Positions 29,449 to 41,337 of a DNA stretch of 62,000 nt are shown here, one piece after another (position 1 is the first letter of the stretch; each line of letters starts with the position of its first letter). The position numbers were made by a program, and so were the translations under genes. The notes below the pieces were generated by a model, which was not told the origin of the DNA, searched no databases, and was given only the letters and a program-made list of their open reading frames with translations. Source of the DNA: Symbiodinium natans (taxonomy: Eukaryota; Sar; Dinophyceae; Suessiales; Symbiodiniaceae); the NCBI GenBank assembly GCA_905221605.1, contig CAJNDS010002636.1:37501-99500 (forward strand). The letters run 5' to 3'.

Positions 29449-32400
29449 CTGGCCGCGGTTTAGGGTTTAGGGTTTAGGGTTTAGGGTTTAGGGTTTAGGG
29501 TTTAGGGTTTAGGGTTTAGGGTTTAGGGTTTCGGGTTTCGGGTTTCGGGTTTCGGGTTTCGGGTTTCGGGTTTCGGGTTTCGGGTTTCGGGTTTCGGGTT
29601 TCGGATCTGTTGGTTGGGTTGCACCGCTGGGCTCATGCAACTCCCTGGTCAAGCCTCTCCTAGAGTCAGGGTTTAGGGTTTAGGGTTTAGGGTTTAGGGT
29701 TTTGGGTTTAGGGTTTAGGGTTTAGGGTTTAGGGTTTAGGGTTTAGGGTAAGTCTAGGGTCTAGGGTCTAAGGTTATAGTGTTTGGGCTTTGAGGTGGTA
29801 TGCCAGCCTTCCGCACGCCTTCGCCAGATGAGGGAGGGCTGTAGCCATTCGTCCTCATCCTAGGCATCAAGCCTGGGCGTGTGGCGGCTTGATGCATTCC
29901 CACAACATGAGGGTTTAGGGTTTATAATATATAGGGTTTAGGGTTTAGGGTGTAGGGTTTAGGGTTTAGGGCCCCCCCAAATTGGTAGGTTCCCCTTAAT
30001 ATGAGGACCCCTATAAGGCACCCCCTAATTTCAGAAACCCCCAAAGGTAACCGCTTTCACTTTACACATGGATCCCCTCCAAGCGGCGGTTCGTACACCT
30101 AAACCCTAAACCCCAACAAGGGTTCAGGGTTTAGGGTTTTGAACCCTAAACCCCAACAACGGTTTAGGGTTTGGGGTGTACGGTGTGGGCTTTTATGTTG
30201 GAACCTCCTTTGCAGTGTGTCCCCTCAGGCCAAGTCTCGCGGACTTGAGATGCTTCGCGGAGGGGACCGGGATGGGGGGATGGGGGGAGGGGGGGGGAAT
30301 TGCGAGGGGGGGGTGGGATGCGGACTTCCGGAAAGACATAAACCCTAAACCCTAGGGCCCTAAACCCTAAACCCCGTTTCTGCTGCCAGTATGGCCGTAT
30401 CCAGCCAAATGGCTTGAACACATGGAGCATTCAGAGCATGGAGGCTGAGGGCTTCGGGCTTCTACAAGGCAGCTCCGAGAGTTTCGCGGACGGTCAGAAA
30501 GAGAAGAGTCCCTATGTTACCCTTACAAGGATTGTCTGATTTTTTTTTTTTTTTTTGGGGGGGGGGGGGTCTGCAAATAGTATTTAAGGGGTCTTAGGGT
30601 TTAAGGAGTGCTTGCATGGAACAATGTGTTGTTCCTGTGTGTTTTTTGTGAAGCGCGTCCACCCAGCGGAAAGTGAGTGAGCCCCCCCTCCCCCCCGCTG
30701 CTTTGGGGTGCGGGCTTGTTGGGCCTCACAAGCTTAGGTTTCGCCCTCTCCTTGAACTTTCAATGGCAGTGGCAAGAAACTGCGCAGCACGTCCTAAACC
30801 CCTCAAACCCCGCCCCTTTCCCCCCCCAGACCGCCTGAGCTGCCCGATTCTTCGCGCATGAGCGGGAAGGATCCCGGCTGGCGCTGCGGGCCTACAGAGA
30901 GGCTTCTGCTAGAAGGGCCAATATGAGGGGCCTTGGCGGGTTTTGGGGTTTGGGGGTTGTGGTTTAAGGGACTCACATGGATCCCCTAAACCCTAAACCC
31001 TAAACCCTAATCCCTAAACCCTAAACCCTCAACCTCCTTGAATTCAAGGTCCGTGTCGTGCCGAAGCCCGGGAACCGCGAAGCCGCTGTGCCAGGAGTGG
31101 GTTCGGGCTTGGGGTTTGGGGCTTGGGGTTTGGGCTTTGGGGTTTAGAAGCACAGTTTGGGATGCAGGGTGTACGTATGCGCCAGCATCCACGCGCCCCC
31201 GAGTCTTCCAGGGCCCAAAGACTCCATTGAACCTTCATGACATCGCCTCAGGACCTGAACCCTCCCTGTAGACCCAGCCCAGTAACCATATTCTAGTAAG
31301 GGCCCCCGTTTTGGGGTTGGTTAATTACTTTAGAAGGGAAGCTTCAACCAAAAAAAAAGGAAAAAGGGTACCACTGGGCTACCAAGAGACCCTTTCACCC
31401 CCTAAACCCTACAGGGTTTTAAACCCTAAAGGTTCCCTAAGCCCCAAGCCCTAAACCCTACACCCTAAACCCCAAAACTCCAAACCCTAAACCCTAAACC
31501 CTAAACCCTAAACCCTAAACATGGCCCGCCTTCATCATAGGACAGTCCTTGGGCTTCGTCCGCCATACTCGGCACTGTCCGGATGCGCCGCAACGGGTTC
31601 CCCTCCTGTGCAGCTCACATTGGGGGGGGGGGGGGGGGTTAGGGTTTTGGGTTCTGGGTTTATAGGGCTTAGGGTTGAGGGTTTAGGGTTTAGGGTTACC
31701 TTCTTGGGGGTCCTTCTTGTAAGGGAATCCTACTACTTGGGGGTCTATTTCGGGCTCCCTTCTCGTCGCACACCCCCACATAGTCTTCCAGGGCTTAGTT
31801 TACGGTTTTGGAGCTATTGTTTAAGGTCTAATCAATACCACTGTAGCTATACTACCCTTCATGGGCCCTGACATGGTAATTTCTCACTTGCGTCCCTTTT
31901 GGGGTTCCTGCTGCAATACGGAACTATATGTCAGGGGGCCACTATTGTCGAGCTCCGTCTGTTTTCCAACCCCTCTCCTACCCAAATTGAGTAGAAAGAA
32001 GTGGCCTGCCCCCCCTCCCCCACCCTAAACCCTAAACCCTAAACCTTAAACCCTAAACAATAAACCTAAATCCTAAACTCTAAACCCTAAACCCTAAACC
32101 CTAAACCCTCAACCCTCAACCCTAAACCTAAAAGCCCAGACCCTAAACCCCAAGCCCGAAAATTTGGGTTGTTACAGCACTTAGGGTCCTCAGGGCATGG
32201 TTCTTGTAGAGGTCATCATGGAAGTCCCAGCAAGAACTTTCTTAAAACCATCTTAAATCCTATATAACCCTATATAACCCTATATGACCCTATACAACCC
32301 TATATGACCCTATACAACCCTATATAACCCTATAAAAACCCGATGTAATACGATGTAATTAACCCTATGTAACCCTATGTAACCCTATATAACCCTAAAC

Positions 32401-33069
32401 CCCGAAACCCTAAGCATCTTAAACCCGAAGCCGCCCCTCCGAGGTCGAGCTTCGGTTTCCTCGATGACTGCATCCTGTATTCTGGCGCCATGTAGGTGGC
32501 AGTCAAAATTATGGTCCCTTTTTGGATCCCTATTCTAATACGGCACCTAAAATTTAGGGTACCCCAAAAGGGATCCCATGAGGTAGTTGACCCGAATATC
32601 TGTTCCCAAGGTAACCCTACCTTTCCCTCACAAACCCATATGAACCTAGAGACTCCCAAGAAGGACCCTTAGATCAAACCCCCATCTTCCAATCCCAAAC
32701 CGAATTGTTCAGCCTTCTTCAATTCAAAGTCTCCCATGGCTGCAAGGCTAAGAGAAACTAGCGACAAGCTAAACACTGCACGCAAGGAGCTCCTAGGGGA
32801 GTGGCTTTGCGAACTGACAAGTGGCTGCGAGGTTTCAAAGGCCCCTTCTGTCGGCTCGGGGTCTGGTGTGCGTATATGGGCTACTGGGCTACCATCTCAG
32901 ACATGCCTCAGCCATGGTTCTTTTTTTCTCAGGTCTGAGCCACTGAGAACTGGCGTGGAGAGGTGCCGTGAGGAGAGGGACCTCTTCGCTGCTTCTCTAG
33001 CCCTTCGCAGGCCAGTCTGATGGAACCTACTGTCAAGTTAAGGTGGCAAAACCTGCGGAAGGTTTTTTT

Positions 33070-33100
<31 letters not shown>

Positions 33101-36100
33101 GCATTTTTGCCTTCATCAGGAAGTGCGGTGTCTTTTGTAGGGAGAACAAGGCGGGCTCTCATGGGCAAGGGCCTCCGCCTCATAGAGTTGAGGCTGCTAT
33201 TGTCTTGTCTAGGGATTAGGGTTAGGGTTTAGGTTTAGGGTTTAGGGTTTAGGGTTTAGGGTTTTTAGGGTTTAGGGTTTAGGGTTTAGGGTTTAGGGTT
33301 TAGGGTTGGGTTAGGGTTTAGGGTTTAGACAGGGTTCAGCCACAGAAAGAGCGGGGAAGCCGTACCCGATCCTAGACCCAGAAAACAGGAGCCTGAAGCC
33401 TAAACGATCCTGGTACCTGCACCTCGCATCTCGAGCTTTGTGGCCCTAAACACTAAACCCTAAACCCTGAACCCTAAACCTAAACTAAACCCTAAACCCT
33501 AAACGACAAACCCTAAACCCTAAACCGTGAGGAGGCGCGGCCTACTCCCGGACCTAGGCTGGCGAGGACCTTGCCGACGGAAGCCTCAGCAGGGTGCAGG
33601 GGCAAAAGATTTTGCGTTAATGTGGTTAGGGTTTAGGGTTTAGATTTTAGGGGTTAGGGTTTAGAGGCGACTTCAAAGGAAGCCTTATCATCATGCAAAA
33701 TCCGTGCCCTTGCTGTTTCTGAATGCCCCAGAATGGGACATGATCTAGAGAACCGATCGGCCACGGGGGTTTCCGCGCGAGGGGTCCGGACTCGAACGTT
33801 TAGGGAGGGGGGCGGGGGGGGGGGGGGCATACCCCATTTGAAGACTTAGAATTCTAGCAAAAGAAACCATACGACGGGTTCAGGGTTTAGGGCTTCACGG
33901 CTTAGGGTTCAGGGGTGTGGGGGCTTAGGGTGTGTAGGGGTTTTGGCATGAGATTAGGCCGGGCTGAGGCTTCATAGGGTTTTTTCGGGTTAGGGTTCTC
34001 TCGTCTAGGATGCGGACAGCTTTGAACCCTAAACCCTAAACCCTACACCCTAAACCCTAAACCCCTGACCCTAAAAACGGCCTCGCCATCCACTCCGCCA
34101 GCTGGCAGAATCTTCAGGTGCAGGGGCCCGGTGACCTCGTCGAACAAGAGCCAGGGGTCTCGCGAGATGAGGGGTTCTAGGCTTCGAGGACCCTAAACCC
34201 TAAACCCTAAACCCTAAATCCTAAACCCTATTTGGTGAACATTGCCCCTGTGTTCAGGGGTGAGGGGTCAGGGTTTAGGGTTTAGGGTTTTGGGTTTTGG
34301 GTTTTTGGGTTTTAGGGTTTAGGGTGTTTTGCTCTGAAATCTGATGTGGTCTGGGAGCCTTAGAGGCAGCCCCAAACCCCAACCCAAAACCCTACATTCT
34401 TTGAAGAGTTTGACTCACACGTACAAGTGCAGCCTCAGTCGGCTATAAGACGAAGAAACCACGAGTGGCCCCTCTGAGAAGGTCATGAGATTTGGGTTTG
34501 GGAATTAATTTGTTTTGGGGGAGAGGGGGGGGGGTATGCCAAAGCCTGGAAGGAATACCCAGCACTCCCCAAAGCTCCCCCCCCCTCCCCCAACATCTTC
34601 AACATCTCGGGCTACCCTGGGCCCTAAACCCTAAATCCTAAACCCTCAACCCTAAACCCTAAACCTTCAACCCTCAACCCTAAACCCTAAACCCTAAACC
34701 CTAAACCCCTAAACCCTAAACCCTAAACCCTGAACTTGGGCGGCAACGGAGGCTCGCAAGCACTTGCAAGCCAGGTCCTCCAAGCCTCAAGGGGTCTGGC
34801 TGCAGCGCTTGGGGGTTTAGGGGTTTAGGGGTTTAGGGGTTTAGAGGTTTAGTAGGGGTTTAGTAGGGGTTTAGTAGGGGTTTAGTAGGGGTTTAGTAGG
34901 GGTTTAGGGGTTTAGGGGTTTAGGGGTTTAGGGTTTAGGGTTTAGGGTTTAGGGCTTAGGGGTTAGGGTTTAGGAGGTTCAGGGTTCAGGGGTCGCTGGG
35001 TTCTTAGGGTGCCCCATCGCCTCGAGTGACCGAACAGAGGCGGAAACTTCTGGGGTCTGGGTCTGGCACCCTGCTATGATACACACCCCCCCCGCTGTTT
35101 AGTTCTGCCGCTCGCCTGAAGGTTCGGGGCTTTGGGGCTTAGGGAAGCCCTGAGCGCAGCCTCAAGCATGTCAGACTAGGACTTCGCATGAGCCCGAATA
35201 CTCTCCCCCCCCCCCAGACTCTTAGCAGGCCGCAAGCCTCCTCAAGTGAAACCTTCAAGTCGACTGCCTGCGACTCCCTGCCTTGGCAGACCAGCAGCAG
35301 AACCACCTCAGCGCAGTTGCAATCTTGGGGGGGTGGGGGGGGGGGAAGTGGGCTGAGGGCCGAGGGTTTTCTGTCGGGAGGGTTGAGGGGGAGGATTGGG
35401 TCGTCTTAAAGTAGGGAAACTTGAGCTATAGCCGGTAGTAGCCCTTTTTTGGGGCACTTGGGGTGCTTCTAGCCCTACTTTTTGTCTAGACATGGACCTT
35501 CAAGCAGCCCATTCTCAAAGACAGTTTTGAGGTCTGGACAGGGTAGTTAAAAGAGGAGCTACTGCGCTAAACGCGAAGAGTCTTGTAGGCTTAGGGGGCT
35601 TTAGGGATTGTAGGTCAATGTAGGTGGTTTTAGGTTTGATGGGGCTAGGGTCCTGGGTGTAGGAGCCTATGAAATTACTTGTAAAACGGATTGGGGATGA
35701 TATTGGCAATGATCTAGGCTTCCCGCATTCGGTTTGGGGCGCAACCCTAAACCCTAAACCCTAAACCCCAAACCCTAAACACCCCTAAACCCTAAACCCT
35801 CAACCGTAAACCCATCAGGGGTTTCGGGGTCCCTAAAACACAGCATCTCCGATTTAGATGAATGGACCCCTGGTCTGAGACCCGCACCGGCGTTTCCTCA
35901 TGGAAGTCCGTGTCCAAGGCTCTCATGCTCGCCAGCAGGACATGGCTCAGGTTCTTCTGAGGACAAAACGCTTGGCATCAGCTCTTGGCTTAGGGCTTAG
36001 GGCTCTTTACGTCCGCTTCTAAGTCCCTCAGCTACATGACGACTCACCCATCCACCTGCAGCTAAAGCAACTCCATCGGACAGTACTTGAACCACAGGCT

Positions 36101-36121
36101 GTTGTCGAAACGAAATGTGCC
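29368..36121 (-). CDS. Hypothetical multi-exon protein B (C-terminal part)
   Basis: Islands at 36121, 35956, 35306, 35070 and 34777 join in frame using GA, GT, GA and GA donors with AG acceptors. Further islands lead down to a stop at 29368, just upstream of the carbonic anhydrase gene. The joined product is rich in hydrophobic helices and strands (VVLLLVCQGR, LEPLISRDPWLLFDE). I do not recognise the family; helical-repeat-like character is a guess. Co-orientation with the next gene is typical of dinoflagellates. Confidence 0.45.
29459..29605 (+). repeat. TTTAGGG array switching to TTTCGGG
   Basis: About ten TTTAGGG units followed by about eleven perfect TTTCGGG units. The abrupt switch shows local expansion of a point variant. 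Confidence 0.94.
30826..30889 (-). CDS. Candidate exon, protein B
   Basis: Reads RQPGSFPLMREESGSSGGL after acceptor gtaggcccgcag|C. Weak. Confidence 0.28.
31036..31085 (-). CDS. Candidate exon, protein B
   Basis: Reads GFAVPGLRHDTDLEFKE after acceptor cctggcacag|C, between exon-type arrays. Confidence 0.35.
31521..31605 (-). CDS. Candidate exon, protein B
   Basis: Reads EGNPLRRIRTVPSMADEAQG then LSYDEGGP. Acceptor gagctgcacag|GAG. Exon-type arrays. The EGN start recalls carbonic anhydrase, but nothing else does. Confidence 0.45.
32730..33020. other. Exon-like island, strand undecided
   Basis: Plus strand: MAARLRETSDKLNTARKELL (helical) and, after a pyrimidine-rich AG at 32934, LRTGVERCREERDLFAASL. 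Minus strand: MGDFELKKAEQFGLGLEDGG and TGLRRAREAAKRSLSSR are also open. No array orientation is close enough to decide. Confidence 0.25.
33063..33101 (+). repeat. Poly-T/poly-G junction
   Basis: About 17 T followed by about 21 G. Similar T-then-G junctions occur at 21740-21767 and 30541-30570. Confidence 0.92.
33530..33622 (-). CDS. Candidate exon
   Basis: Open frame LLPLHPAEASVGKVLASLGP between exon-type arrays. No clear acceptor at the edge. Confidence 0.35.
33661..33744 (-). CDS. Candidate exon
   Basis: Reads SCPILGHSETARARILHDDK then ASFEVASK. Acceptor ggttctctag|A. The frame also stays open upstream to about 33780. Confidence 0.42.
34085..34181 (-). CDS. Candidate exon, protein B
   Basis: Reads LEPLISRDPWLLFDEVTGPL then HLKILPAGGVDG. 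Acceptor cctcgaag|C. The most protein-like island of this group. The array immediately upstream has the unexpected orientation. Confidence 0.52.
34745..34777 (-). CDS. Candidate short exon, protein B
   Basis: Reads DLACKCLRASV after acceptor gcttggag|GAC. The 3' edge is not fixed (several GC/GA options). Exon-type arrays flank it. Confidence 0.33.
35024..35070 (-). CDS. Candidate exon, protein B
   Basis: Reads CQTQTPEVSASVRSL. Acceptor atagcag|GGTGC; donor TCACTC|GAGGCG (GA), facing an exon that begins GAC. Confidence 0.42.
35222..35306 (-). CDS. Candidate exon, protein B
   Basis: 28 codons plus one base, VVLLLVCQGRESQAVDLKVS then LEEACGLL. Acceptor gcgctgag|GTG; donor CTAA|GAGTCTGGG (GA), close to the GAGACTGGG donor of the carbonic anhydrase gene. 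Confidence 0.55.
35882..35956 (-). CDS. Candidate exon, protein B
   Basis: 25 codons, KNLSHVLLASMRALDTDFHE then ETPVR. Acceptor gtcctcag|AAG; donor GTGCGG|GTCTCAG (GT), joining to VVLLL with the GT repeated at the next exon start. Confidence 0.55.
36065..36121 (-). CDS. Candidate exon, protein B
   Basis: Reads GTFRFDNSLWFKYCPMELL then TAG. Acceptor gaaatttgcag|GGC. A GA donor after CCGATG would bypass the stop and join the next exon in phase 0. Confidence 0.42.
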
Positions 36122-36609
36122 CTGCAAATTTCAGGCCGCCGGGGACTGCCATGTCACATCTCGCCCTTGATGGCAATCACAAGCATCGTTTCAGGCACAT
36201 CGCGCGAAGACTATACCCAATCCGAACGGAAGCTTCACCACAAGGACACCGGGCCACTTGGCTTGCGCATCTGTCGCTTTGGGTCTATCTGAACAAGTGA
36301 TTGGGTGCTTTGAGGTCGAGTATGTTCGAGTTCTACAGAGATGACAAGACTGTAGAGTTTAGGATATTGGCGGGTCTCAATGCGTATGTCCTTCTTAGTG
36401 CAGGGTGCTTGTCAATGGAGGGGACGACATGATGCCATTCAAACCCTACTTCGGCGATAGGCAGGGTCATAAGCATGGTAAAGGAAACTACAACCTAATT
36501 TAGGGCACTTAAGACCTTACTTGTAGCTACCCATGAACCTCCAAGTACACCCGAAACCCTGAACCCTAAACCCTAAGCACTAAACCCTACTTCTAACTAC
36601 CCATGAACC

Positions 36610-36678
36610 TCCAAGTACACCCCAATGCGACTCTGCCATGGCGCTACTGCGGGGATGAACCGACGGTGGCGGGAGGAT
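36610..36678 (-). CDS. Candidate exon
   Basis: Reads ILPPPSVHPRSSAMAESHWG after one of the best pyrimidine-rich acceptors in the window (ccccttttcttcttcag|ATC). Function unknown. Confidence 0.33.
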
Positions 36679-37010
36679 CTGAAGAAGAAAAGGGGGACCG
36701 TAGCCGAAGGAGCCTTGATTATTGCCATCTTGCTACCTTAATACTCAGTACGAGGAAATATGTATAGACAGACTACATATTTGTTTAAAAGCTTAAACCA
36801 AAAAGAAAGAGAGCGAGAGAGAGAGAGAGAGAGAGAGAAAGCGAGCGAGTGAGAGACCGAAAGAGGAAGTCTTTCCAAAGAAATGTGCAATATAGGGGGT
36901 CGCAAAAGGTACTAGTTGAATTCCCTCATCGTCCCTTTACAATGATGCGGTATTATCCGCAAAACCCTATTCTAGCTCTTAAGGCCACTATAGTACAGTA
37001 CCTTCAACTA

Positions 37011-37108
37011 CTAATTGCTTAAGAACCCCGAAAAAAACGTTCTTGCTTATTAAGGGCAATATAGGGATTATTTGTTTTCATTCTTTTGGGGGTTCTGTAG
37101 GAAATAGT
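37011..37108. mobile_element. TTGCTTAAG-family element, copy 4
   Basis: Left end CTACTAATTGCTTAAGAACC, right end CTTTTGGGGGTTCTGTAGGA. Interior aagggcaatatagggattat. Confidence 0.7.
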
Positions 37109-37309
37109 GGTCAATGGGCATAGCCAGATTGTGCAGGGGTAGGCACTTCCAAATCCACAAGCCTGGTCAGCACCCACAGCCCCCATAAACACTGAAAGCC
37201 CTGTTTAAGGTTTAGGGTTTAGGGTTTAGAGTTTAGGGTTTAGGGTTTTGGGTTGTGGGTTTTTGGGGGGCTGTTTCATCCCTGCAGAGCCCCAAAAAAA
37301 CCACCGACG

Positions 37310-37394
37310 CCAGCGTCGGCCGAGGACCCCCGCAGCGCACGGCCGCGTGGAAGATGGCGCTCTTGTAGCCGTCGTCCCCCGATGTGCGCCACCT
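37310..37394 (-). CDS. Candidate exon
   Basis: Reads WRTSGDDGYKSAIFHAAVRC after acceptor accctaag|AGG. The 3' edge is uncertain. Unrecognised. Confidence 0.42.
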
Positions 37395-38404
37395 CTTAGG
37401 GTTTAGGGTTGAGGGTTTTAGGGTTAAGGCGACATCCCCCAAACCCTAAACCCCTAAACCCTAAACCCTTAACGGTTAAGGGTTTAGGGTTTAGGGGTTT
37501 AGGGTTTAGGGTTTAGGGGTTTAGGGTTTAGGGGATGTCCTCAGCCCAAAAAACATCCACAAAATCCTATAACCCTAAATACCTGAATCCCGGAGCCCTA
37601 GCATGATTCTGATTTGCAGCATACTCTTCAATGAAGGGTTCAGGGTTTAGGGCTTCAGGGTTCCGGGTGTAGGTACCCATCTCATGCCCTTTCCATCCCC
37701 AGACAGTTTGCTGCTAAGCCGTAAACCCTCAACCCTAAAACCCATGCTAACTCAATAGGCCCCCCTCTATCACAAGCAACTCCTCGAGACTTGCCGGCCA
37801 TGGTCTAGTACCAGGTGGTGTAGGGTTTAGGGCTTGGGGGTCTAGGATTTGAGGCACAAGATGGGACCCTTTCGGGATTCAAAGATGCAGTCCCCCAAGC
37901 CCGAAACCCTCAAACTCAGTCCAAGCTTTGACGCGAAACCACAAGCCTGTTGCACTTCAAGGAAAACTCCTGAATGTTTAGGGCTGTTGGAAAATTCTGG
38001 GAAGGTGACTCGCACACTGGTACCTACCGATCAGAAGAAGGCTGAAGGGACGCCTGCAATGGCCCTGGGATTGGTAGTTTCAGGGTCTGTCCCCGCCATA
38101 CACCCCTAAACCCCCTTGGGCAAACCTCTCAAATCCTGGAGCCTGTGCCTTCGCAAGTCACGGCTCCATGGGTCGTATTTTTGGAGGGTTTAGCCTTGAA
38201 TTAGTCGAAGCTATTCTTGAAGATCAGCAAGCCCGACTACTTGGGCATTGCCAGAGCGCAGCCCTGACAAGCATCGACAAAGAAGCCAAGAATCTTACGA
38301 GAATCCGTGGCCGAACAATGGAAAGTGGGTTGATCGGCCCCTGCGACAAACAGATGGGCGACGACGAAGCACCCCTCAACCCCGAAGCCCCCAATGCTGA
38401 GAGC

Positions 38405-38490
38405 CCAGCACGTCCATGAAGGAATCGCTGGTGGCGGCAGTGACCCCTGGCAGAAGCGAGGAGGCAACCGCCTGGGCCTGGGCAAGGATT
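38405..38490 (-). CDS. Candidate exon
   Basis: Reads ILAQAQAVASSLLPGVTAAT then SDSFMDVL. Acceptor aacccaag|AATCC; donor GTGCTGG|GCTCTC (GC). Helical, unrecognised. An 83-codon plus-strand frame (38168-38419) overlaps its lower end. Confidence 0.45.
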
Positions 38491-38848
38491 CTTGGGTTTA
38501 GGGTTTAGGGTTTAGGGTTTAGGGTTTAGGGCTTAGGGTTTAGGGCTTAGGGCTTAGGGCTGAGGGCTGAGGGCTTAGGGCTTCGGAGGTTGAGTAAAGG
38601 TCTTGGGGGGGGCGGACCGGCTCTAGGCACTGTCGCGGAAGAGGGAGGCCTTGCCAGTAGCTTGCGGGGATCAGGGTTTTCAGGGTACATAGCAATCATA
38701 ATCATGAGAACCATAGCACTCAGAATCATAAGAATAATACTATCAACAGCAATGTTGTAACTATACAAAAAGGTGTAAGCCACCCATCAATAAGAAGCCT
38801 GATGCCACCCACAAAGTGCTTCTTCAGCAGCTCTCGCGCCCAACTTAC

Positions 38849-38924
38849 TCCCGCCGGTCTTCAATTCCTTCTTTGAGAGCACTCCCCCAGACCCGGGGCG
38901 CCAGCATAGGCGGCATACTCCCGG
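38849..38924 (-). CDS. Candidate exon with canonical donor
   Basis: Reads PGVCRLCWRPGSGGVLSKKE then LKTGG. Acceptor cgcgccttcag|CCG; donor GGCGGGA|GTAAGTTGG is a textbook GT donor, rare here. A second frame is open over part of it. Confidence 0.42.
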
Positions 38925-39159
38925 CTGAAGGCGCGCCTTCGTCAACTCTTTTCAAGGCTCACGGGATATGGGGCGGAGGGCGTTACAGGGCTTAGGGGGT
39001 CTATAGGGATTTTGCAGAGTTTTTTGGGGCTTTTCTGGTAGATCCACACCCCTTTCCACCCCAACCCTAAAGCGTTGAGTCTGTGGAAGCGGCCGTTGCC
39101 TCTCAAAAGCCTTACAGGGTTTCGGGCTTAGGCTCAACCCCAATCCCGAACAGCACAAA

Positions 39160-39650
39160 TCCTGCTTGACTTGGCAGCAGCACGCACCATCAGACGGAGG
39201 GTCTCTAAACTGTGTAGGGCGCAGTCCATCAAGGCTTCTTCAGTAAGATAGTCCCCCAAACCCCTGGTGCTTGTCTCTGGTCCTTTCCAAGGTAGTCGGG
39301 GATATTTTGGGTTCTTAAGGGAGGGGCGTTCAAGGGGGGTAGGTACCTGGGGAACCTGAGGGAAGCCTAGGGAGCCTTAGGGAGTAGTCGGGAGTAGGCA
39401 GCCTTGGGTTACACACCCCCCTTGCACCCTTTTTGAAGAGCCCCATAAGGATATTTCGGTGCAGAGGGAGCACCCCTAAATCCCAAAACGTAAACCCCAA
39501 ACCTGAAACCGTTGGGAGGGGGCTGAGGGGCTGGGAGCACCCCTGTGATGGATTGATTCAGGCTTGAAGGTTTTCTGCTTACTTGAAGTACACTAAATGG
39601 ACCCCGATAATCCGCAGAGAATCTGACTGATTAGCCCCCACCCTAACTTC
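39160..39650. other. Nothing recognised
   Basis: Array-free sequence with repeated 'ggggag/ttaggga' fragments. No convincing frame or element ends. Confidence 0.4.
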
Positions 39651-39748
39651 CTCTGGTCCTGAACCCCAAAGCCCTGCACCCCAAGCCCCAAGCCCCAAAC
39701 CCCAAACCCTAGACCCTAAGCCCGAAACCCTAAACCCTAGACCCTAAA

Positions 39749-39828
39749 CCGCCGCCTCTTCGTCCTGTCGCTGGCTCCGGGCTCCCGCGGCGTCGCCAGG
39801 TCCTGAAGAGCCTTGCAAAGTTCGATGG
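39749..39828 (-). CDS. Candidate exon
   Basis: Reads IELCKALQDLATPREPGASD then RTKRRR. Internal acceptors ctttgcaag|GC or ctcttcag|GAC. Exon-type arrays on both sides. Confidence 0.4.
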
Positions 39829-40089
39829 TTTAGGGTTTAGGGTTCAGGGTTTAGGGTTTAGGGGTCAGGGGTTAGAATTTAGGGTTTAGGGTTCAGGGTT
39901 TAGGGTCTGCCCACCACCCTGAAGTTAAACCCTAAATACCAACCCTAACCCTAAAAGCCTAGAAGCCCTAAACCCTAGAGCCCTAAAACCTAAACCCAAA
40001 AGCCCTAAGACCCTGAAACCCTAAGGCCCCAAAACCCTAAAAGCCCTAAAACCCTAACCCCCCCCCTCTCTCAAGGCCCTATGCAGCCT

Positions 40090-40124
40090 GGCTGGGCTCG
40101 ACCTTGGTCGGAGTGAAGAAAGGC
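40090..40124 (-). CDS. Candidate short exon
   Basis: Reads PFFTPTKVEPSQA after a good acceptor ctctctttgcag|G, with possible GC donor GCT|GCATAG. Exon-type arrays flank it. Confidence 0.3.
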
Positions 40125-40777
40125 CTGCAAAGAGAGGGTTGAGGGTTTCGTTTAGGCTTCAGGGGGGTTATGGCAACCCAAACCCAAAACCCACAACCCT
40201 AAACCCTAAACCCTCAACCCTCAACCCTCAACCCTAAAACCTAACCCTAGACCAGATTGTATTGGGGATAAGCAAACTGCGGGGTGCTTGGCTTTCAGAG
40301 TTTTGAGGCTTTGTCAAGGGAGTCCAGCTTGGAGCACCTCAGGATGTACCCCCTAAGAGGCTCCGTTAACTTTACTCTGAAAATAGGGTTTAGGGTTTAG
40401 GGTTTAGGGTTTAGGGTTTAGGGTTTAGGGTTTCAGAGTTTGTAGGGGTTTAGGATTCTAGTTCTTGGGTTATAAGGGATCCCTGGCACATTCGGGACGT
40501 GGAGCTGTTGTTCGTAAGTGGCTTCTCGAATTGGGGGGCCTGAACCCTAAACCCTTCGACGCCAAATCCCAAACCTCTAGGGTTTAGGGCTTGTAAGGCG
40601 GAGAATTCGACTGGACGCACAATGACTGGACAAGAAACCCTGAAACCCCTCCTGCAAGAACCGTCAATCCCCTTTTTCTCGAGAATTCAACAACGCTTGT
40701 TTCAAGCTTAGGGTTTAGGGTTTAGGGTTTAGGGTTTAGGGTTTAGGGTTTAGGGTTTAGGGTGTAGTGTGTAGGGT

Positions 40778-41213
40778 CCGCCAACCCTGGCGGCGTGTTG
40801 GATGGGAAAAGGAGGTGAAAACCTCCCTCTTTCCCTCCTTACCCCGCCCAAAACCCCGGGGGGGGGGGGGTTAGGGGGGGTCGGGGCACAATTTTTCGTG
40901 GAGGACGCGGGGTGGCACAGCGTAAACAGGCGGCCACCCACCCCCCCCCCCCCACCCCCCACCACCCCCTCCCTCCACCCCCGCGCCCCCCCCCCCCCCC
41001 CCCCCCCCCCACCCCCCCCCCGCCTCCCCCCCGCCTCCCCCTCCCCCCCCCCCCCCCCCCCCCCCCCCTACCCCCCCCACCCCCCCTGTCTTTTTGGCTT
41101 GCCCCCTAACCCCCCCCAAACGTTTCACAGAACTCTGCCGAACAGGCTGGGATGATCTTCGAACCATGCGAGCGGGTTTAGACCTCTCAACGATGCTCCA
41201 GCGGGGTCGGCGG
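40778..41213. mobile_element. Poly-C-core element, copy 2
   Basis: Same ends as the copy at 16163-16622 (ccctggcggcgtgttggatg at the left, atgctccagcggggtcggcg at the right), with an independent C-tract interior. Confidence 0.75.
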
Positions 41214-41337
41214 CTTGAGCCGGAGGCTCTTAAATTTAGGGTTTAGGGTTTAGGGTTTAGGGTTTAGGGTTTAGAGTTTAGGGTTTAGGGTTCAGGGTTT
41301 AGGGTTTAGGGTTTAGGGTTTAGGGTTTAGGGTTTAG

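Noticed and set aside
38168-38419. 83-codon plus-strand frame MGRIFGGFSLELVEAILEDQ
   Set aside because: Possible, but the minus-strand island at 38490-38405 overlaps it and fits the local strand and splice pattern better.
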